The translations under genes were made by a program, and so were the position numbers. The notes below the pieces were generated by a model. It ran no database searches and was not told the origin of the DNA. It saw only the letters and a list, made by a program, of their open reading frames with translations. Below are positions 29,283 to 38,997 of a stretch of DNA of 64,000 nucleotides, piece after piece (positions within the stretch are counted from its first letter, which is position 1; every line of letters starts with the position of its first letter). The stretch comes from Acinetobacter sp. Ac_5812 (lineage in GTDB: Bacteria; Pseudomonadota; Gammaproteobacteria; Pseudomonadales; Moraxellaceae), in assembly GCF_013072695.1 (NCBI RefSeq), contig NZ_LXUK01000009.1:124001-188000 (forward strand), given 5' to 3'.

Positions 29283-31070
29283 CTAGCGATCCACGTCAGC
29301 CATAACCACGTCAATGGTCGCCAAATAAATGATCAAGTCAGAAACCAAACTGCCGTTAATCACTGAAGGCATTTGCTGTAAGTGAGTGAATGTCGGTGTA
29401 CGAATACGGGTACGATAACTCATGGTTGACTTGTCTGAAGTCAAATAATAAGTACTCGCGCCTTTCACCACTTCCGTCATAAATGATGACTCACCAGCAG
29501 GCATTACTGGACCCCAAGATACGCTCAAGAAGTGCGTAATCAAGGTTTCAATATCTTGTAATGTCTTATCTTTCGGTGGTGGAACAGCCAATGGATGATC
29601 TGCTTTATATGGACCAGATGGCATGTTGTCCAAGCACTGTTGAATGATTTTCAACGACTCAGTAATTTCACGGAAGTGAACCAAGACACGTGCATATGCA
29701 TCGCCTTCATATTCCACTGGAATATCAAAGTCGAAGTTTTCATAACCACTGTATGGACGATATTTACGAACGTCGAAATCAATCCCCGTCGCACGTAGAC
29801 CAGTCCCCGTTACACCCCAAGCCAACGCAGATTTAGCATCGTATTGCGCAACATTGCGGGTACGACCAATAAATACTGAGTTTTTAAGCGCCGCAGTGTA
29901 GTACTCGTTCAAACGTTTCGGCATCCATTCCAACAACTCTTTCACCAGCTTTTGCCAGTTATTTGGAAGGTCATGTGCCGTACCGCCGATACGGAACCAT
30001 GCTGGGTGCATACGGTAACCGGTAATCGCTTCAACGATGTCATAAACTTTTTGACGGTCTGCGAACATATAGAATACAGGAGTCATACCGCCCGCATCCT
30101 GAATCGCTGTACCACAGAACAACAAGTGGTTATTGATACGGAACAATTCGTTCAACATCACACGAATGACTTGCGCACGCTCAGGTACTTTAATACCAGC
30201 AAGCTGCTCAACTGCCATCACGTATGGCATGTTTTGCGCACAACCACCCAAGTAGTCAACACGATCGGTATAAGGAATAAATGAATGCCATGTTTGACGT
30301 TCAGCCATCTTTTCCACACCACGGTGGTGATAACCGATATCAGGTACACAGTCTTTCACTTCTTCACCGTCCAACTGTAACACCACACGGAAAGCACCGT
30401 GCGCAGATGGATGGTTAGGACCCAAGTTCAGGAACATGAAGTCTTCGTCGTCATTACCGCGTTTTAGACCCCAGTCTTCTGGTACAAAGCGTAAGTGTTC
30501 TTGTTCGAAATCTTGCTTTGCTTGGTCTTGCATATACGGCGTATATTCTGTCGCACGCGCTGAATATTCTTTACGTAATGGGTGGCCTTCCCAATAGGTT
30601 GGCAACAAGATACGACGGAGCATTGGATGCCCTGCGAAATCGATACCGAACATATCGTAAGCTTCACGCTCGTACCAGTTGGCATTTGGCCAAATATTGG
30701 TTGCGGTTGGAAGGCTTAAGTCATTTTCATTCAAGGCAACTTTAATACGAATATCACTATTACGCTCAAGCGATAACAAGTGATAGAACACAGTAAAGTC
30801 TGATGCTGGTAAACCATCACGGTGAACACGTAAACGCTCATCTACCGCTGACAAGTCAAACAACATCACATAAGGACGTTCCACTTTACGGAGGAACATG
30901 AGGACTTCTTGCACGCGTGCGCGCTCAACCCAGACTGTTGGAAACTCTTCAAAAGTCGTCTGCACGTAGAAGTTCTCACCAAATTTGGTTTTGAGCTCTT
31001 CTACGATTGCAAATGCAGGGCGGGAATCAACTGGTGTTGATTCTGGCATAGCAATGTCAGTTTCAGCCAT
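29283..31070 (-). CDS. nuoCD: NADH-quinone oxidoreductase fused subunits C and D
   Basis: A 595-residue fusion. Residues 1-190 correspond to the 30 kDa NuoC domain ([24 protein letters not shown]). After a short linker, residues 205-595 are the 49 kDa NuoD domain, which forms the quinone site ([51 protein letters not shown]). The same fusion occurs in E. coli and other gammaproteobacteria. AGGAAGCCAAGCC precedes the ATG. About 90 non-coding bases separate it from nuoB. Confidence 0.96.
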   Translation of the reverse strand: MAETDIAMPESTPVDSRPAFAIVEELKTKFGENFYVQTTFEEFPTVWVERARVQEVLMFLRKVERPYVMLFDLSAVDERLRVHRDGLPASDFTVFYHLLSLERNSDIRIKVALNENDLSLPTATNIWPNANWYEREAYDMFGIDFAGHPMLRRILLPTYWEGHPLRKEYSARATEYTPYMQDQAKQDFEQEHLRFVPEDWGLKRGNDDEDFMFLNLGPNHPSAHGAFRVVLQLDGEEVKDCVPDIGYHHRGVEKMAERQTWHSFIPYTDRVDYLGGCAQNMPYVMAVEQLAGIKVPERAQVIRVMLNELFRINNHLLFCGTAIQDAGGMTPVFYMFADRQKVYDIVEAITGYRMHPAWFRIGGTAHDLPNNWQKLVKELLEWMPKRLNEYYTAALKNSVFIGRTRNVAQYDAKSALAWGVTGTGLRATGIDFDVRKYRPYSGYENFDFDIPVEYEGDAYARVLVHFREITESLKIIQQCLDNMPSGPYKADHPLAVPPPKDKTLQDIETLITHFLSVSWGPVMPAGESSFMTEVVKGASTYYLTSDKSTMSYRTRIRTPTFTHLQQMPSVINGSLVSDLIIYLATIDVVMADVDR

Positions 31071-31158
31071 TGGCTTGGCTTCCTATTTAATACAAATTCT
31101 GGCAATTTTTCCGATGACCATACCCATCACGGGACATGTCAAAAACTCATCGAGAAAA

Positions 31159-31836
31159 TTATTTAATATCATCCATAGAGCGTAAGTTTTTCACCGCAAT
31201 ACGTTCAGCATTTTTACGGTCACGTTCTGGCATCATCTTTGGCTTATACACAGGCTGAAGATCATCACCAATAACCGCTGAAAGTGGACGGCGCTCTAGT
31301 TGAATTTGGTCTTGAAGTAACATCAATGCTTGAATCAATGCTTCTGGACGAGGCGGGCAACCTGGGATGTACACATCAACAGGAATAATTTTATCGACAC
31401 CTTGAACCACAGAATAGATGTCGTACATACCACCAGAGTTCGCACATGCACCCATTGAGATCACCCATTTAGGCTCAAGCATTTGTTCATACAAACGTTG
31501 AATTACAGGTGCCATTTTGACAAAGCAGGTCCCTGCAACAATCATCAAATCCGCTTGACGTGGTGAAGCACGAATAACCTCAGCACCAAAACGGGACAAG
31601 TCATGTACACCTGTTAAAGTGGTTGCATATTCAACGTAGCAGCATGAAGTACCAAAGTTAAAAGGCCACAAAGAGTTTTTACGCCCCCAGTTCACCGCTG
31701 TATGCAACACATCTTCAAGACGCGTCATCATCACGCTTTTATTAACTTCTTCCTCAAGTGGATCAGTTACGATTTGACGATCTTGTAATGGATATTGATC
31801 GGCATCCGGATTCGCACGGGTTAAAGTATATTTCAT
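31159..31836 (-). CDS. nuoB: NADH-quinone oxidoreductase subunit B
   Basis: A 225-residue subunit ligating the terminal cluster N2 that reduces quinone. The ligands are visible in TSCCYVEYA (tandem cysteines), [12 protein letters not shown] and [14 protein letters not shown]. It lies six bases after nuoA. Confidence 0.96.
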   Translation of the reverse strand: MKYTLTRANPDADQYPLQDRQIVTDPLEEEVNKSVMMTRLEDVLHTAVNWGRKNSLWPFNFGTSCCYVEYATTLTGVHDLSRFGAEVIRASPRQADLMIVAGTCFVKMAPVIQRLYEQMLEPKWVISMGACANSGGMYDIYSVVQGVDKIIPVDVYIPGCPPRPEALIQALMLLQDQIQLERRPLSAVIGDDLQPVYKPKMMPERDRKNAERIAVKNLRSMDDIK

Positions 31837-31842
31837 CCCGAC

Positions 31843-32394
31843 TTACTCCTTTTTAAGTAATGATGTAGTCGGTGTTTTAGATTTAACACGACCTGAAGAC
31901 TGTGCTGGAATATGACCAGTAGGATCGACAACTAACTCTTCAATATTATTGAATCGCGTAATGTCAGCAATGTTCATATTTGGCGAACCGATTTTGGTTT
32001 TAATCCCAGCCGCTTTACGACGATCCGAAGGTGCCCAGTTCAGCGCGCCTGTAGAAAGTTCATAAATTAAACCGATCAATAAAACTAAAATAAAGACTGC
32101 AGCCGTTGCAAAGCCAACCCAACCAACTTCACGGACTGAAGTTGCCCAAGCGTAGAGATAGAGGGCTTCTAAATCGAAAACCACAAAGAAGATTGCAACT
32201 AAATAGAACTTGGCTGACAAGCGGATACGAGCACCGCCCGCACCAACTACACCTGATTCAAACTGCTCTTGCTTTGCACGTCCCCATGCTTTACCCCCTA
32301 GGAGTAAGGGAACAGTGAGCATAAAAACGCAAAGAAATGTAACGCCGATCACGAAGGCAATTATTGCCCATTCGTATGGAGTAATGGCACTCAT
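31843..32394 (-). CDS. nuoA: NADH-quinone oxidoreductase subunit A
   Basis: A 183-residue first gene of the operon. Three hydrophobic helices include FYLVAIFFVVFDLEALYLYAWA with the conserved acidic residues, and the loop KQEQFESGVVGAG precedes it. The C-terminal 60 polar residues are an extension also seen in other gammaproteobacterial NuoA. AGGAG ten bases before the ATG supports the start. The operon promoter should lie in 32395-32520; TACAAT at 32482-32487 on the minus strand is a weak -10 candidate. Confidence 0.95.
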   Translation of the reverse strand: MSAITPYEWAIIAFVIGVTFLCVFMLTVPLLLGGKAWGRAKQEQFESGVVGAGGARIRLSAKFYLVAIFFVVFDLEALYLYAWATSVREVGWVGFATAAVFILVLLIGLIYELSTGALNWAPSDRRKAAGIKTKIGSPNMNIADITRFNNIEELVVDPTGHIPAQSSGRVKSKTPTTSLLKKE

Positions 32395-33085
32395 GCGGGG
32401 ATAACTCCTGGCAGGCCTATTTTTAACAAAGAATGTATGTATTGGCCTTCAAATACACCAAACACAAAATTAATCCCGCCAATTGTACCTGATTTCTAAT
32501 TTCTCATGCTAGTTGAAGCGCTTTAGTCTTTCGGATGATTTTGTCCTTAAATTTACCGATATATCCAAGATCATGGTTAATTCACCCCTAAAAATCGAAT
32601 TATCTAATCAAGAAGACTATATTGATCATTTTTTTCTTTTTCTACATCATGAAAAAAAACTAAATTTTGAGTGGCTCGCCCCAATATATTGCAGCACGAA
32701 CTAAATCATTGCATTGATACAAATTTATGCTGAAAATTTAAACAAAAGTTAGGTGCTGTTGACATTTCAGCCATGCATTGCGTTATCGGCTAAATGAGGA
32801 GCGATTAAAGCTCCGTAAATAAACAAAGCATGAAATGCAGGCAATGGTGATCCCCTTCATAACGTAATTTATGGAGGTTTTAGCCATAACCTGAGCAAGA
32901 GCAAAGCTTTAATTGCAGTGCAAGGATAGGGACATTTTTTGCCGCTACTCATTACTTAGAATAACTAGGTTTCGCAAAACCCGCCTTGTACCGCCGAAAA
33001 AACATCCTCTGTCGCAAGCATCTGTGAAATCTCAACAGACCCTATATAATAGCGCGACATTGTCTCCCCATAGAACCGCGCCAGC
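32395..33085. other. 690-bp intergenic region without a convincing gene
   Basis: It holds the nuo promoter side and the upstream region of the GGDEF gene. Short hairpins are visible: GGAGC-N7-GCTCC near 32798-32814 and TTATGG-N9-CCATAA at 32869-32889. A TTGACA hexamer lies near 32759. TATAAT at 33045-33050 is a good -10 for the rightward gene. The stretch 32750-32960 has uneven base use and may be a decayed repeat or insertion remnant, but I could not match it to a known element. Confidence 0.5.
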
Positions 33086-34504
33086 ATGCCCCAAGCCTAT
33101 GCAGCATTAAAACCACGCTCACTTTTACAATTATTTCTACTTTTTAGTGGGGTCATTCTATTGTGCTGCCTACTCGGTATCGCAACCAGACACCTGACCT
33201 TTCTTGCCTCTTTTTGGCCTGCAAACTCGGTGTTACTGGGTTTACTGATTCGCTTTCCACAAACTCGGCACCCGATCAGCTTTATCGGGGCAATCGTGGG
33301 TTATCTACTTGCTGATGCCTTGCAAGGCACTCCTCTCTTGCTCAATATCTGCTTGAACTCTGCCAATTTGCTCTATGTCATCACCACACTGACCCTGTAT
33401 ATCAAATTTAATGCCTTTATCCGCTCACTGCATCACGGTTATTTTTATCTCTTTCTATTCAGTTTCTGCTGTATCGGCGCTTTGGCCAGCTCTTCATTTG
33501 CAGCGCTGACCCTACCTTTACTCAACACCAAATTCGCGCTCGGCTCATTCTGGACTGATTTTGGTTATTGGTTTACTGCGGAAATTCAAAACGCATTATT
33601 ACTGCTGCCGGCAATCATTAGTGCTCCGCTTTGGAGTGAATTTAAACAGCAACTGAAAGAGTTTAAGACGCAAACGGTACAAGAAAGCTTACCGCTATTT
33701 GCGGTTATTTTCTCCATTGCAATTGGCTACTACGATGCAGGACCCGGCTCCCTACTTTATCCAATTGCAGCACTGATCTGGTGTGCATTGAGCTATCGTC
33801 ATTTTTCAGTGGCAATTATTACTTCGATCAGTTGCGCCTTTGTGATCTATCACGTCTCGCAGAACTACCTATTACTTTACCCCCAGCAATTTTTAAATAA
33901 TGCCATCTCAATCCGCCTTGGACTGATTATGATGACCATTGCCCCACTCACCGTGTCCAGCATCAATATGGTGCGATCCAAGCTAATCCAAGAATTGCAG
34001 CATACTATTGCCCATGATGAACTCACCTCCAGCCTAACCCGCCGCCAATTTCTGCAATCGGTGCAACTGTTCCAGCAGCAAGCAACACAGGCTGGTCAAA
34101 GTACGGCCTTTCTGATGCTCGACATTGATCATTTTAAACAGGTGAATGATAACTATGGGCACCAGATGGGTGATCGTGCCTTGCAAAGCTGCGTCCACAC
34201 TATTCAGCGCCTACTTAGCCCTCAAGACTTGCTCGGTCGCTTAGGCGGTGAAGAATTCGCGATTTTTATGACCGACACTGATGCAGATGCGGCTTATCTC
34301 TGCGCCGAAAAAATCCGCCTACAGATCAGCCAAACGCCAATTGAACATGAACAACAGCAACGTTTCTTCATTCAAATCAGCATTGGCATTTGTATCTGTA
34401 CACCTGAAAATCAACACGCCATTGAGCAATTATTTAAGCAGGCCGACGATGCGCTGTATCAAGCCAAACGACAGGGCCGAAACCAAGTTGTCATTTCGAC
34501 ATAA
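33086..34504 (+). CDS. Membrane-bound GGDEF diguanylate cyclase (MASE1-like sensor)
   Basis: A 472-residue protein. The first 300 residues hold about eight to ten transmembrane helices; the start (FWPANSVLLGLLIRFP and GYLLADALQG) resembles MASE1 sensors. The C-terminal GGDEF domain has LMLDIDHFKQVNDNYGHQMGD and an intact GGEEF active site (about residue 390), so synthesis of cyclic di-GMP from GTP is likely. The product-inhibition I-site is SPQD instead of RxxD, so feedback inhibition at that site may be lost. The signal sensed is unknown. Confidence 0.88.
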   Translation: MPQAYAALKPRSLLQLFLLFSGVILLCCLLGIATRHLTFLASFWPANSVLLGLLIRFPQTRHPISFIGAIVGYLLADALQGTPLLLNICLNSANLLYVITTLTLYIKFNAFIRSLHHGYFYLFLFSFCCIGALASSSFAALTLPLLNTKFALGSFWTDFGYWFTAEIQNALLLLPAIISAPLWSEFKQQLKEFKTQTVQESLPLFAVIFSIAIGYYDAGPGSLLYPIAALIWCALSYRHFSVAIITSISCAFVIYHVSQNYLLLYPQQFLNNAISIRLGLIMMTIAPLTVSSINMVRSKLIQELQHTIAHDELTSSLTRRQFLQSVQLFQQQATQAGQSTAFLMLDIDHFKQVNDNYGHQMGDRALQSCVHTIQRLLSPQDLLGRLGGEEFAIFMTDTDADAAYLCAEKIRLQISQTPIEHEQQQRFFIQISIGICICTPENQHAIEQLFKQADDALYQAKRQGRNQVVIST

Positions 34505-34596
34505 TATGTTGCAATTCAGCTAAATACTTTAATTATCTTTATACACAGCAGCGCAAATAGATGAGTATTCTAGAATGAGAACAAAAGGAGAAAAAT

Positions 34597-34953
34597 ATGC
34601 ATCTAGAATACACTCACGCTTCGGATTATTTCTTTTTTTCACAACTTCTGATGCGCCATATAGAAAGTTATGTTCGAAAACATCCAGATGCTGATAATGC
34701 GATTTTTGATTTAAGAGACATTTACGAAGTATTTAGAGAGGATTTTGCCGCCACAACCACCAATTTAGAAAGTATTCTCAATATTGCCGATGGCTATAAA
34801 GTCGAAACCTTAAATGGAGATCACCCCCTGATCAAAGGTTATAAAATCGATATTAAGAACAATGCACTACTGATTGACTTCAATGCAGATGCATTGCAGA
34901 GCCTTCGCTCAGGTAAACCACTGATTGAACCCGACCCCTCTCTTCATGAGTAA
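34597..34953 (+). CDS. Hypothetical soluble protein
   Basis: A 118-residue acidic protein without a signal or membrane segment. The start has an excellent AAAGGAG six bases upstream. The N-terminal half looks helical (LRDIYEVFREDFAATTTNLESILN) and the C-terminal half beta-rich (IKGYKIDIKNNALLIDFN). I do not recognise the family. It is followed by a terminator and appears monocistronic. Confidence 0.7.
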   Translation: MHLEYTHASDYFFFSQLLMRHIESYVRKHPDADNAIFDLRDIYEVFREDFAATTTNLESILNIADGYKVETLNGDHPLIKGYKIDIKNNALLIDFNADALQSLRSGKPLIEPDPSLHE

Positions 34954-35020
34954 AAATCATTTAGGTCATCGCAATCGGTGCCCAACACTTTAGATTATGA
35001 TTCTTTTTCATTATATTTAT

Positions 35021-35047
35021 AAAAAGCAGCAACCATGCTGCTTTTTT
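35021..35047 (+). terminator. Rho-independent terminator
   Basis: AAAAAGCAGC-AACCAT-GCTGCTTTTTT follows the small gene ending at 34953 by about 70 bases. Confidence 0.85.
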
Positions 35048-35190
35048 CTTGCAAATAATCCAATAACAAACAGGATCTAGTCGCGGCAATGAATGCAATA
35101 GACACCGACATTTGTGCCAAAAATTATACTAGACACCAGAACCCCACTCCCCAGCAGGCGGACACGATTAACTAGAACCGATTAAAATCC

Positions 35191-35892
35191 ATGTTAAAAC
35201 TCTACCATCTAAGCAACTCTCGCTCGCAGCGTGTCGTGTGGCTACTTGAAGCCTTACAACTCGACTATGAGCTTATTTTTTGTGAGCGTACCCGCAACGG
35301 CGAGGCACCTGAGTGGCTTAAAGACATTCACCCTTTAGGTAAAGTTCCAATTTTGGTGGATGACATGCATAGCCCCCCCCACGTTTTAGCAGAGACCTCC
35401 GCCATATTAGATCGTCTGCTAGCGAATGGGTTGCCTCATCAGCTCCAACCAACAAATTCAGCAAATAAAGAGCAATATTTTTATTGGAAAAATTTTGCAG
35501 ACGCAACACTCATGCCGAATTTAGCACTCAAGCAGATTTTTTCTCGAATGGTAGATCGGTCACCTTTTTTTGCACGACCTTTAATCAAAATAATAAAGCG
35601 ATCCTTTGATCGACAGTTTCTTAATCCGACCCTTTATCAGCAAATGGCATTCATAGAACAGCATCTTGCAACACATGCATGGTTTGCAGGGGAAAATTTC
35701 TCTGCTGCCGATATCATGATGGTCTTTTTATTAGACGCCTTGCTCGCGTTAATTCCAGACAGTACACGATTCTCTGCCACAACAAACTATATGCAACGTA
35801 TCCAGAGATTAAATTCTTTTCAGACGGCACAACTCAAAGGCCACTGGAATCGTACTGAACATCAAGTTTACTGGTCTAAAACATGGGCATAA
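35191..35892 (+). CDS. Glutathione S-transferase family protein
   Basis: A 233-residue GST. The thioredoxin-fold N-terminal domain starts LKLYHLSNSRSQRVVWLLEAL with the probable catalytic or glutathione-contacting serines, followed by HPLGKVPILVDD and ETSAILDRLL. The all-helical C-terminal domain contains WFAGENFSAADIMMVFLLDAL with the conserved N-capping Ser-x-x-Asp box. The substrate is unknown. A run of eight C bases (35373-35380) inside codons for Ser-Pro-Pro-His is a possible slippage site; the frame is intact here. Confidence 0.87.
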   Translation: MLKLYHLSNSRSQRVVWLLEALQLDYELIFCERTRNGEAPEWLKDIHPLGKVPILVDDMHSPPHVLAETSAILDRLLANGLPHQLQPTNSANKEQYFYWKNFADATLMPNLALKQIFSRMVDRSPFFARPLIKIIKRSFDRQFLNPTLYQQMAFIEQHLATHAWFAGENFSAADIMMVFLLDALLALIPDSTRFSATTNYMQRIQRLNSFQTAQLKGHWNRTEHQVYWSKTWA

Positions 35893-35950
35893 TTGCCCCT
35901 ATCAAACTCTTCTGTTTACAACACTTTATTTAAGAATCGATCAATAAATA

Positions 35951-35980
35951 AAAAAGGAATGATATTTATCATCCCTTTTT
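35951..35980. terminator. Bidirectional terminator between GST and bfmS
   Basis: AAAAAGGAATGAT pairs with ATCATCCCTTTTT with one mismatch. It lies just after the bfmS stop on the minus strand and about 60 bases after the GST stop. Confidence 0.82.
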
Positions 35981-35986
35981 CACTAC

Positions 35987-37627
35987 TTATTTTTTAATCA
36001 CTTGTTTATATCGCTTTGCAGGCCAGGTCATGATAAAGCGTGCACCACCCAAGTTTGGACTTTGATCGACTTGAATCGTACCACCAAACCAGTAGGCAAT
36101 ACGGCTGACAATTGACAGACCCAGACCGTAACCCCCTGAAGCACGGGTCCTGCTGTCATCTAAACGGGCGAAGGCCTCAAAAATACGACTGCGCTCTTGT
36201 TCAGGAATCCCCGGTCCGTCATCTTCGACGCAGACATAAGCATTCCCATCATCACGAATCCCACCACTAATGCGTACTTTATTATCACAGTAACGTACTG
36301 CATTACCGACCAGATTTTGCACCACGCGGTGTAGATAACGACGTTCTGCATCGACTTTTAATGCTAAAGGCGGTGCAATCAGTTCAATTTCTTTTTGCGT
36401 CTTCAATGCTTCCGTTTCCATTGCGACTTGATCCAATACTTCAACCAGTACAATGTCTTCGAAATCGAGAGATGGCGTGCCCTGCTCCAATTTGGCATAG
36501 GTCATAATCTCATCAATCAAGGTATTGAGTGCTTCAATATCTTTATCAATCATGTCCACTTGCTGAATACGATAATTATAATCATCTTCCTCAGCCAGCA
36601 TCTCCATACCAAAACGAATCCGTGCCACAGGTGTTCTGAGTTCATGCGACACCGCACGCATCAATTCACGCTGCGCTTCAATCAAACGCTGAATATGATC
36701 TGACATATTGTTATAACTGGATGCCAAATTTGCCATTTCGTCAGTACCTTCAATTGGTACACGTAAGGACAAATCACCCGACTTCATCTTATTCAAGGCA
36801 TAACGTACCTGACGAATTTTACGCTCAAGCGGTAAAATCAGGCCATAAACACCCAAACTTAATAAGAACAAGCTGAATAAGGTGATCCCTGCTGAAAGCT
36901 GGAACGGCATCCAATTAAACATTGGAACAGGCCCTAAAATCAGCACTTGTGCAGGATGGTTTGGCATTGGAGAAACAATCGAAATGGTGGTGCCACGCAC
37001 AGTTGCACTGTCTTTATACAGCAACACACTTTGATCTTGGCGCAAACGACCAATCTGCTCTGAATCCAGATTTATATCTTTAATATCTGCAATTCCAATT
37101 GGATAATAAAAATGCTTTTTAATTTTCTCTAAATACTCACGCTCCTGCCCTGGATAAAAAATCAAATAATCCAGTACAAAAATCGGTAGCGCTCTCATTT
37201 GGCGTTCGCCAATTTTATCGACTTTAATATAAAGGTAATGCTTAGGATCGTCTTTTAGACCGATAATGATATAGCCAACGCCATTATTGGCATCGTAACG
37301 CACCACTGACTTTTGCTCAGCAATACGCTTTTTCTCGGTACGCGATAGTTCTACCCGTTCCGCATCCACATAGTAGATCGGTAGCTCCAGCAAATCAGAA
37401 GCATCGGAAATCCAATCTAACTTTTGTTGCTTTTCTGGTTGACGAGACACCCCTTCACTAATGACATAGGAAATACCATCAGTAAGAGATTCACGATATT
37501 CTTGCGCCCGTTGATAGTTAATGATCTGCACCAGCAAATAACAAAATGCGGCAACCACAACGACCAAAACCACCAAACCAGCATAGATACGCAAAAATAT
37601 GCTGTTTTTAAGTACTCGACTTACCAT
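35987..37627 (-). CDS. bfmS: Sensor histidine kinase BfmS
   Basis: A 546-residue membrane sensor of the RstB type. TM1 spans about residues 12-34, a periplasmic sensor domain covers 35-240, and TM2 spans 243-265. A HAMP domain follows (LERKIRQVRYALNKMKSGDLSLRVP), then the dimerisation domain with phospho-acceptor His328 in RAVSHELRTPVARIRF, and the ATPase domain with VGNAVRYCDN, EDDGPGIP and SGGYGLGLSIV. In A. baumannii BfmS restrains BfmR, which controls envelope, biofilm and stress genes. It lies 109 bases after bfmR, with a terminator-like hairpin between them. Confidence 0.95.
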   Translation of the reverse strand: MVSRVLKNSIFLRIYAGLVVLVVVVAAFCYLLVQIINYQRAQEYRESLTDGISYVISEGVSRQPEKQQKLDWISDASDLLELPIYYVDAERVELSRTEKKRIAEQKSVVRYDANNGVGYIIIGLKDDPKHYLYIKVDKIGERQMRALPIFVLDYLIFYPGQEREYLEKIKKHFYYPIGIADIKDINLDSEQIGRLRQDQSVLLYKDSATVRGTTISIVSPMPNHPAQVLILGPVPMFNWMPFQLSAGITLFSLFLLSLGVYGLILPLERKIRQVRYALNKMKSGDLSLRVPIEGTDEMANLASSYNNMSDHIQRLIEAQRELMRAVSHELRTPVARIRFGMEMLAEEDDYNYRIQQVDMIDKDIEALNTLIDEIMTYAKLEQGTPSLDFEDIVLVEVLDQVAMETEALKTQKEIELIAPPLALKVDAERRYLHRVVQNLVGNAVRYCDNKVRISGGIRDDGNAYVCVEDDGPGIPEQERSRIFEAFARLDDSRTRASGGYGLGLSIVSRIAYWFGGTIQVDQSPNLGGARFIMTWPAKRYKQVIKK

Positions 37628-37701
37628 AGGGTAAATAATTCCAAGCTAGTGAACACCTCCCCTGAGCAGCCACGCTGCACAAGGCCCCTCGATCAAAAGG
37701 G

Positions 37702-37729
37702 AAAAGCCCCCTATATGGAGGAGGCTTTT
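37702..37729 (-). terminator. Terminator-like hairpin between bfmR and bfmS
   Basis: On the minus strand AAAAGCCTCC pairs with GGGGGCTTTT (one T-G pair) around an 8-base loop. It is followed by CCCTTTTGATC, which is not an ideal T tract. It sits in the bfmR-bfmS spacer and could attenuate bfmS expression relative to bfmR. Confidence 0.65.
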
Positions 37730-37736
37730 GCGGTGT

Positions 37737-38453
37737 TTAAATTCCGTTGGTTTCTTTAACGAATAAATAACCTTTACTACGTACAGTTTTAATACGTTTT
37801 GGATTTTCTGGATCATCACCGATTTTTGGACGGATACGTGAAATACGTACATCGATCGAACGGTCTTGGCCATCGTATTCAATACCACGAAGACGTTCAA
37901 AGATATCTTCACGAGACAGGATACGACCCGCATTTGATGCCAACAACCATAACAAGTCATATTCAGCACTGGTGAAGTCAACCAACTCACCATTTAACGT
38001 TACTGAACGACCACCGTTATCAATCACAAGATCATCAAACTCGATACGTTGAGCAACTTCGTCTTCAACTGTCTTATCCGTACGACGTAATAAAGCACGG
38101 ATACGTGCTAATAACACACGTGGCTGAACAGGTTTTGCAACATAATCGTCTGCACCCATTTCTAAGCCAAGAACCTGATCCATATCTTCTGTACGTGCAG
38201 TCAGCATCAGAATCGGTTGGTGGTAATGTGGACGTACTTCACGACAAACGGTTAAACCATCTGCACCCGGTAACATCACATCAAGAACCACTAAATCTGG
38301 TTGCTCGCTGATAATGCGACGAATTGCACGATTACCATCTGTTTCGACTCCAACTTCTAAACCGTTACGAATCAAATACTCTTGTGTTAAGCGTGCTAAG
38401 CGTTCGTCATCTTCTACGATCAAAATCTTCGGTAACTTTTCTTCTTGGCTCAT
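37737..38453 (-). CDS. bfmR: Response regulator BfmR
   Basis: A 238-residue OmpR-family regulator that matches my memory of A. baumannii BfmR almost residue for residue. The receiver domain has acidic pocket EDD (residues 14-16), phospho-acceptor Asp58 (VVLDVMLPG) and KP (YVAKPVQP). The C-terminal winged helix has FTSAEYDLLWLLASNAGRILSR and IDVRISRIRPKIGDD. It activates envelope and capsule genes under stress in A. baumannii. It is the first gene of the bfmRS unit and divergent from nrdA across 544 bases. Confidence 0.97.
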   Translation of the reverse strand: MSQEEKLPKILIVEDDERLARLTQEYLIRNGLEVGVETDGNRAIRRIISEQPDLVVLDVMLPGADGLTVCREVRPHYHQPILMLTARTEDMDQVLGLEMGADDYVAKPVQPRVLLARIRALLRRTDKTVEDEVAQRIEFDDLVIDNGGRSVTLNGELVDFTSAEYDLLWLLASNAGRILSREDIFERLRGIEYDGQDRSIDVRISRIRPKIGDDPENPKRIKTVRSKGYLFVKETNGI

Positions 38454-38532
38454 TTGTTTGCCCCTAAAATCTGAGTGAATCTGCCTATGAAATCTGACAG
38501 ATACATTGGTTTATGTTTTGCAATATACACAC

Positions 38533-38547
38533 GTTTACATTGTAAAC
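38533..38547. promoter_or_regulatory. Inverted repeat upstream of bfmR
   Basis: GTTTACA-T-TGTAAAC is a dyad with 7-bp arms about 80 bases before bfmR. It is a candidate autoregulatory operator; the binding protein is inferred from position only. Confidence 0.4.
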
Positions 38548-38740
38548 AAGTAGGCGTTCACCAAACTGATACACGCCTAACCCCTTTTGTTATATTTTTA
38601 TTAAAATTATGAATTTTAATATATTTTTCAGCTCTCTATGCTTTTTCCGACAGGATGAATATTTAGTATAGATTTTGTGCCAATGTTAAACAATTTGTTT
38701 CTTTATTCGCCCAAAACAATTTAAGTGTCTGTTTTTTGAG

Positions 38741-38749
38741 TTATCCACA
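38741..38749 (+). promoter_or_regulatory. DnaA box upstream of nrdA
   Basis: TTATCCACA is a perfect strong DnaA box, followed 3 bases later by the weaker TTATCTATA (38753-38761). It is about 250 bases before nrdA. In E. coli, nrdAB transcription is modulated by DnaA, so a similar link is plausible. Confidence 0.5.
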
Positions 38750-38863
38750 GAGTTATCTATAAGCCTTTTTTAACGGCTTTGATATGCTATGTGACTGTGA
38801 TTTCAGCAGTTAACACATGAAAAAAAAATTAGTAAAAAGTCAAGGATTGATCTACTGCAAAAA

Positions 38864-38911
38864 ATCCCGTATCTTGTGTTGAAAATAAACTTTAACCACT
38901 AAGTATTGTGT
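38864..38911 (+). promoter_or_regulatory. Tandem NrdR-like boxes before nrdA
   Basis: Box 1 (38864-38879, ATCCCGTATCTTGTGT) and box 2 (38896-38911, CCACTAAGTATTGTGT) match the 16-bp NrdR consensus at about 11 and 13 positions. Their starts are exactly 32 bases apart, the three-turn spacing typical of NrdR operators. They lie about 90-130 bases before nrdA, where the ATP/dATP-sensing repressor NrdR would be expected to bind. Confidence 0.7.
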
Positions 38912-38997
38912 TTATCCCTCAAACATCGTGGCATACTTTTTGCTCGATTCAAACGGTCCATGAACATAAAAATAGATGATAATGGAGCTATGCTGAC

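Noticed and set aside
32513..32704. 63-codon frame in the nuoA upstream gap
   Set aside because: No ribosome binding site before either the TTG or the internal ATG 32573, AT-rich, and no recognisable protein features.
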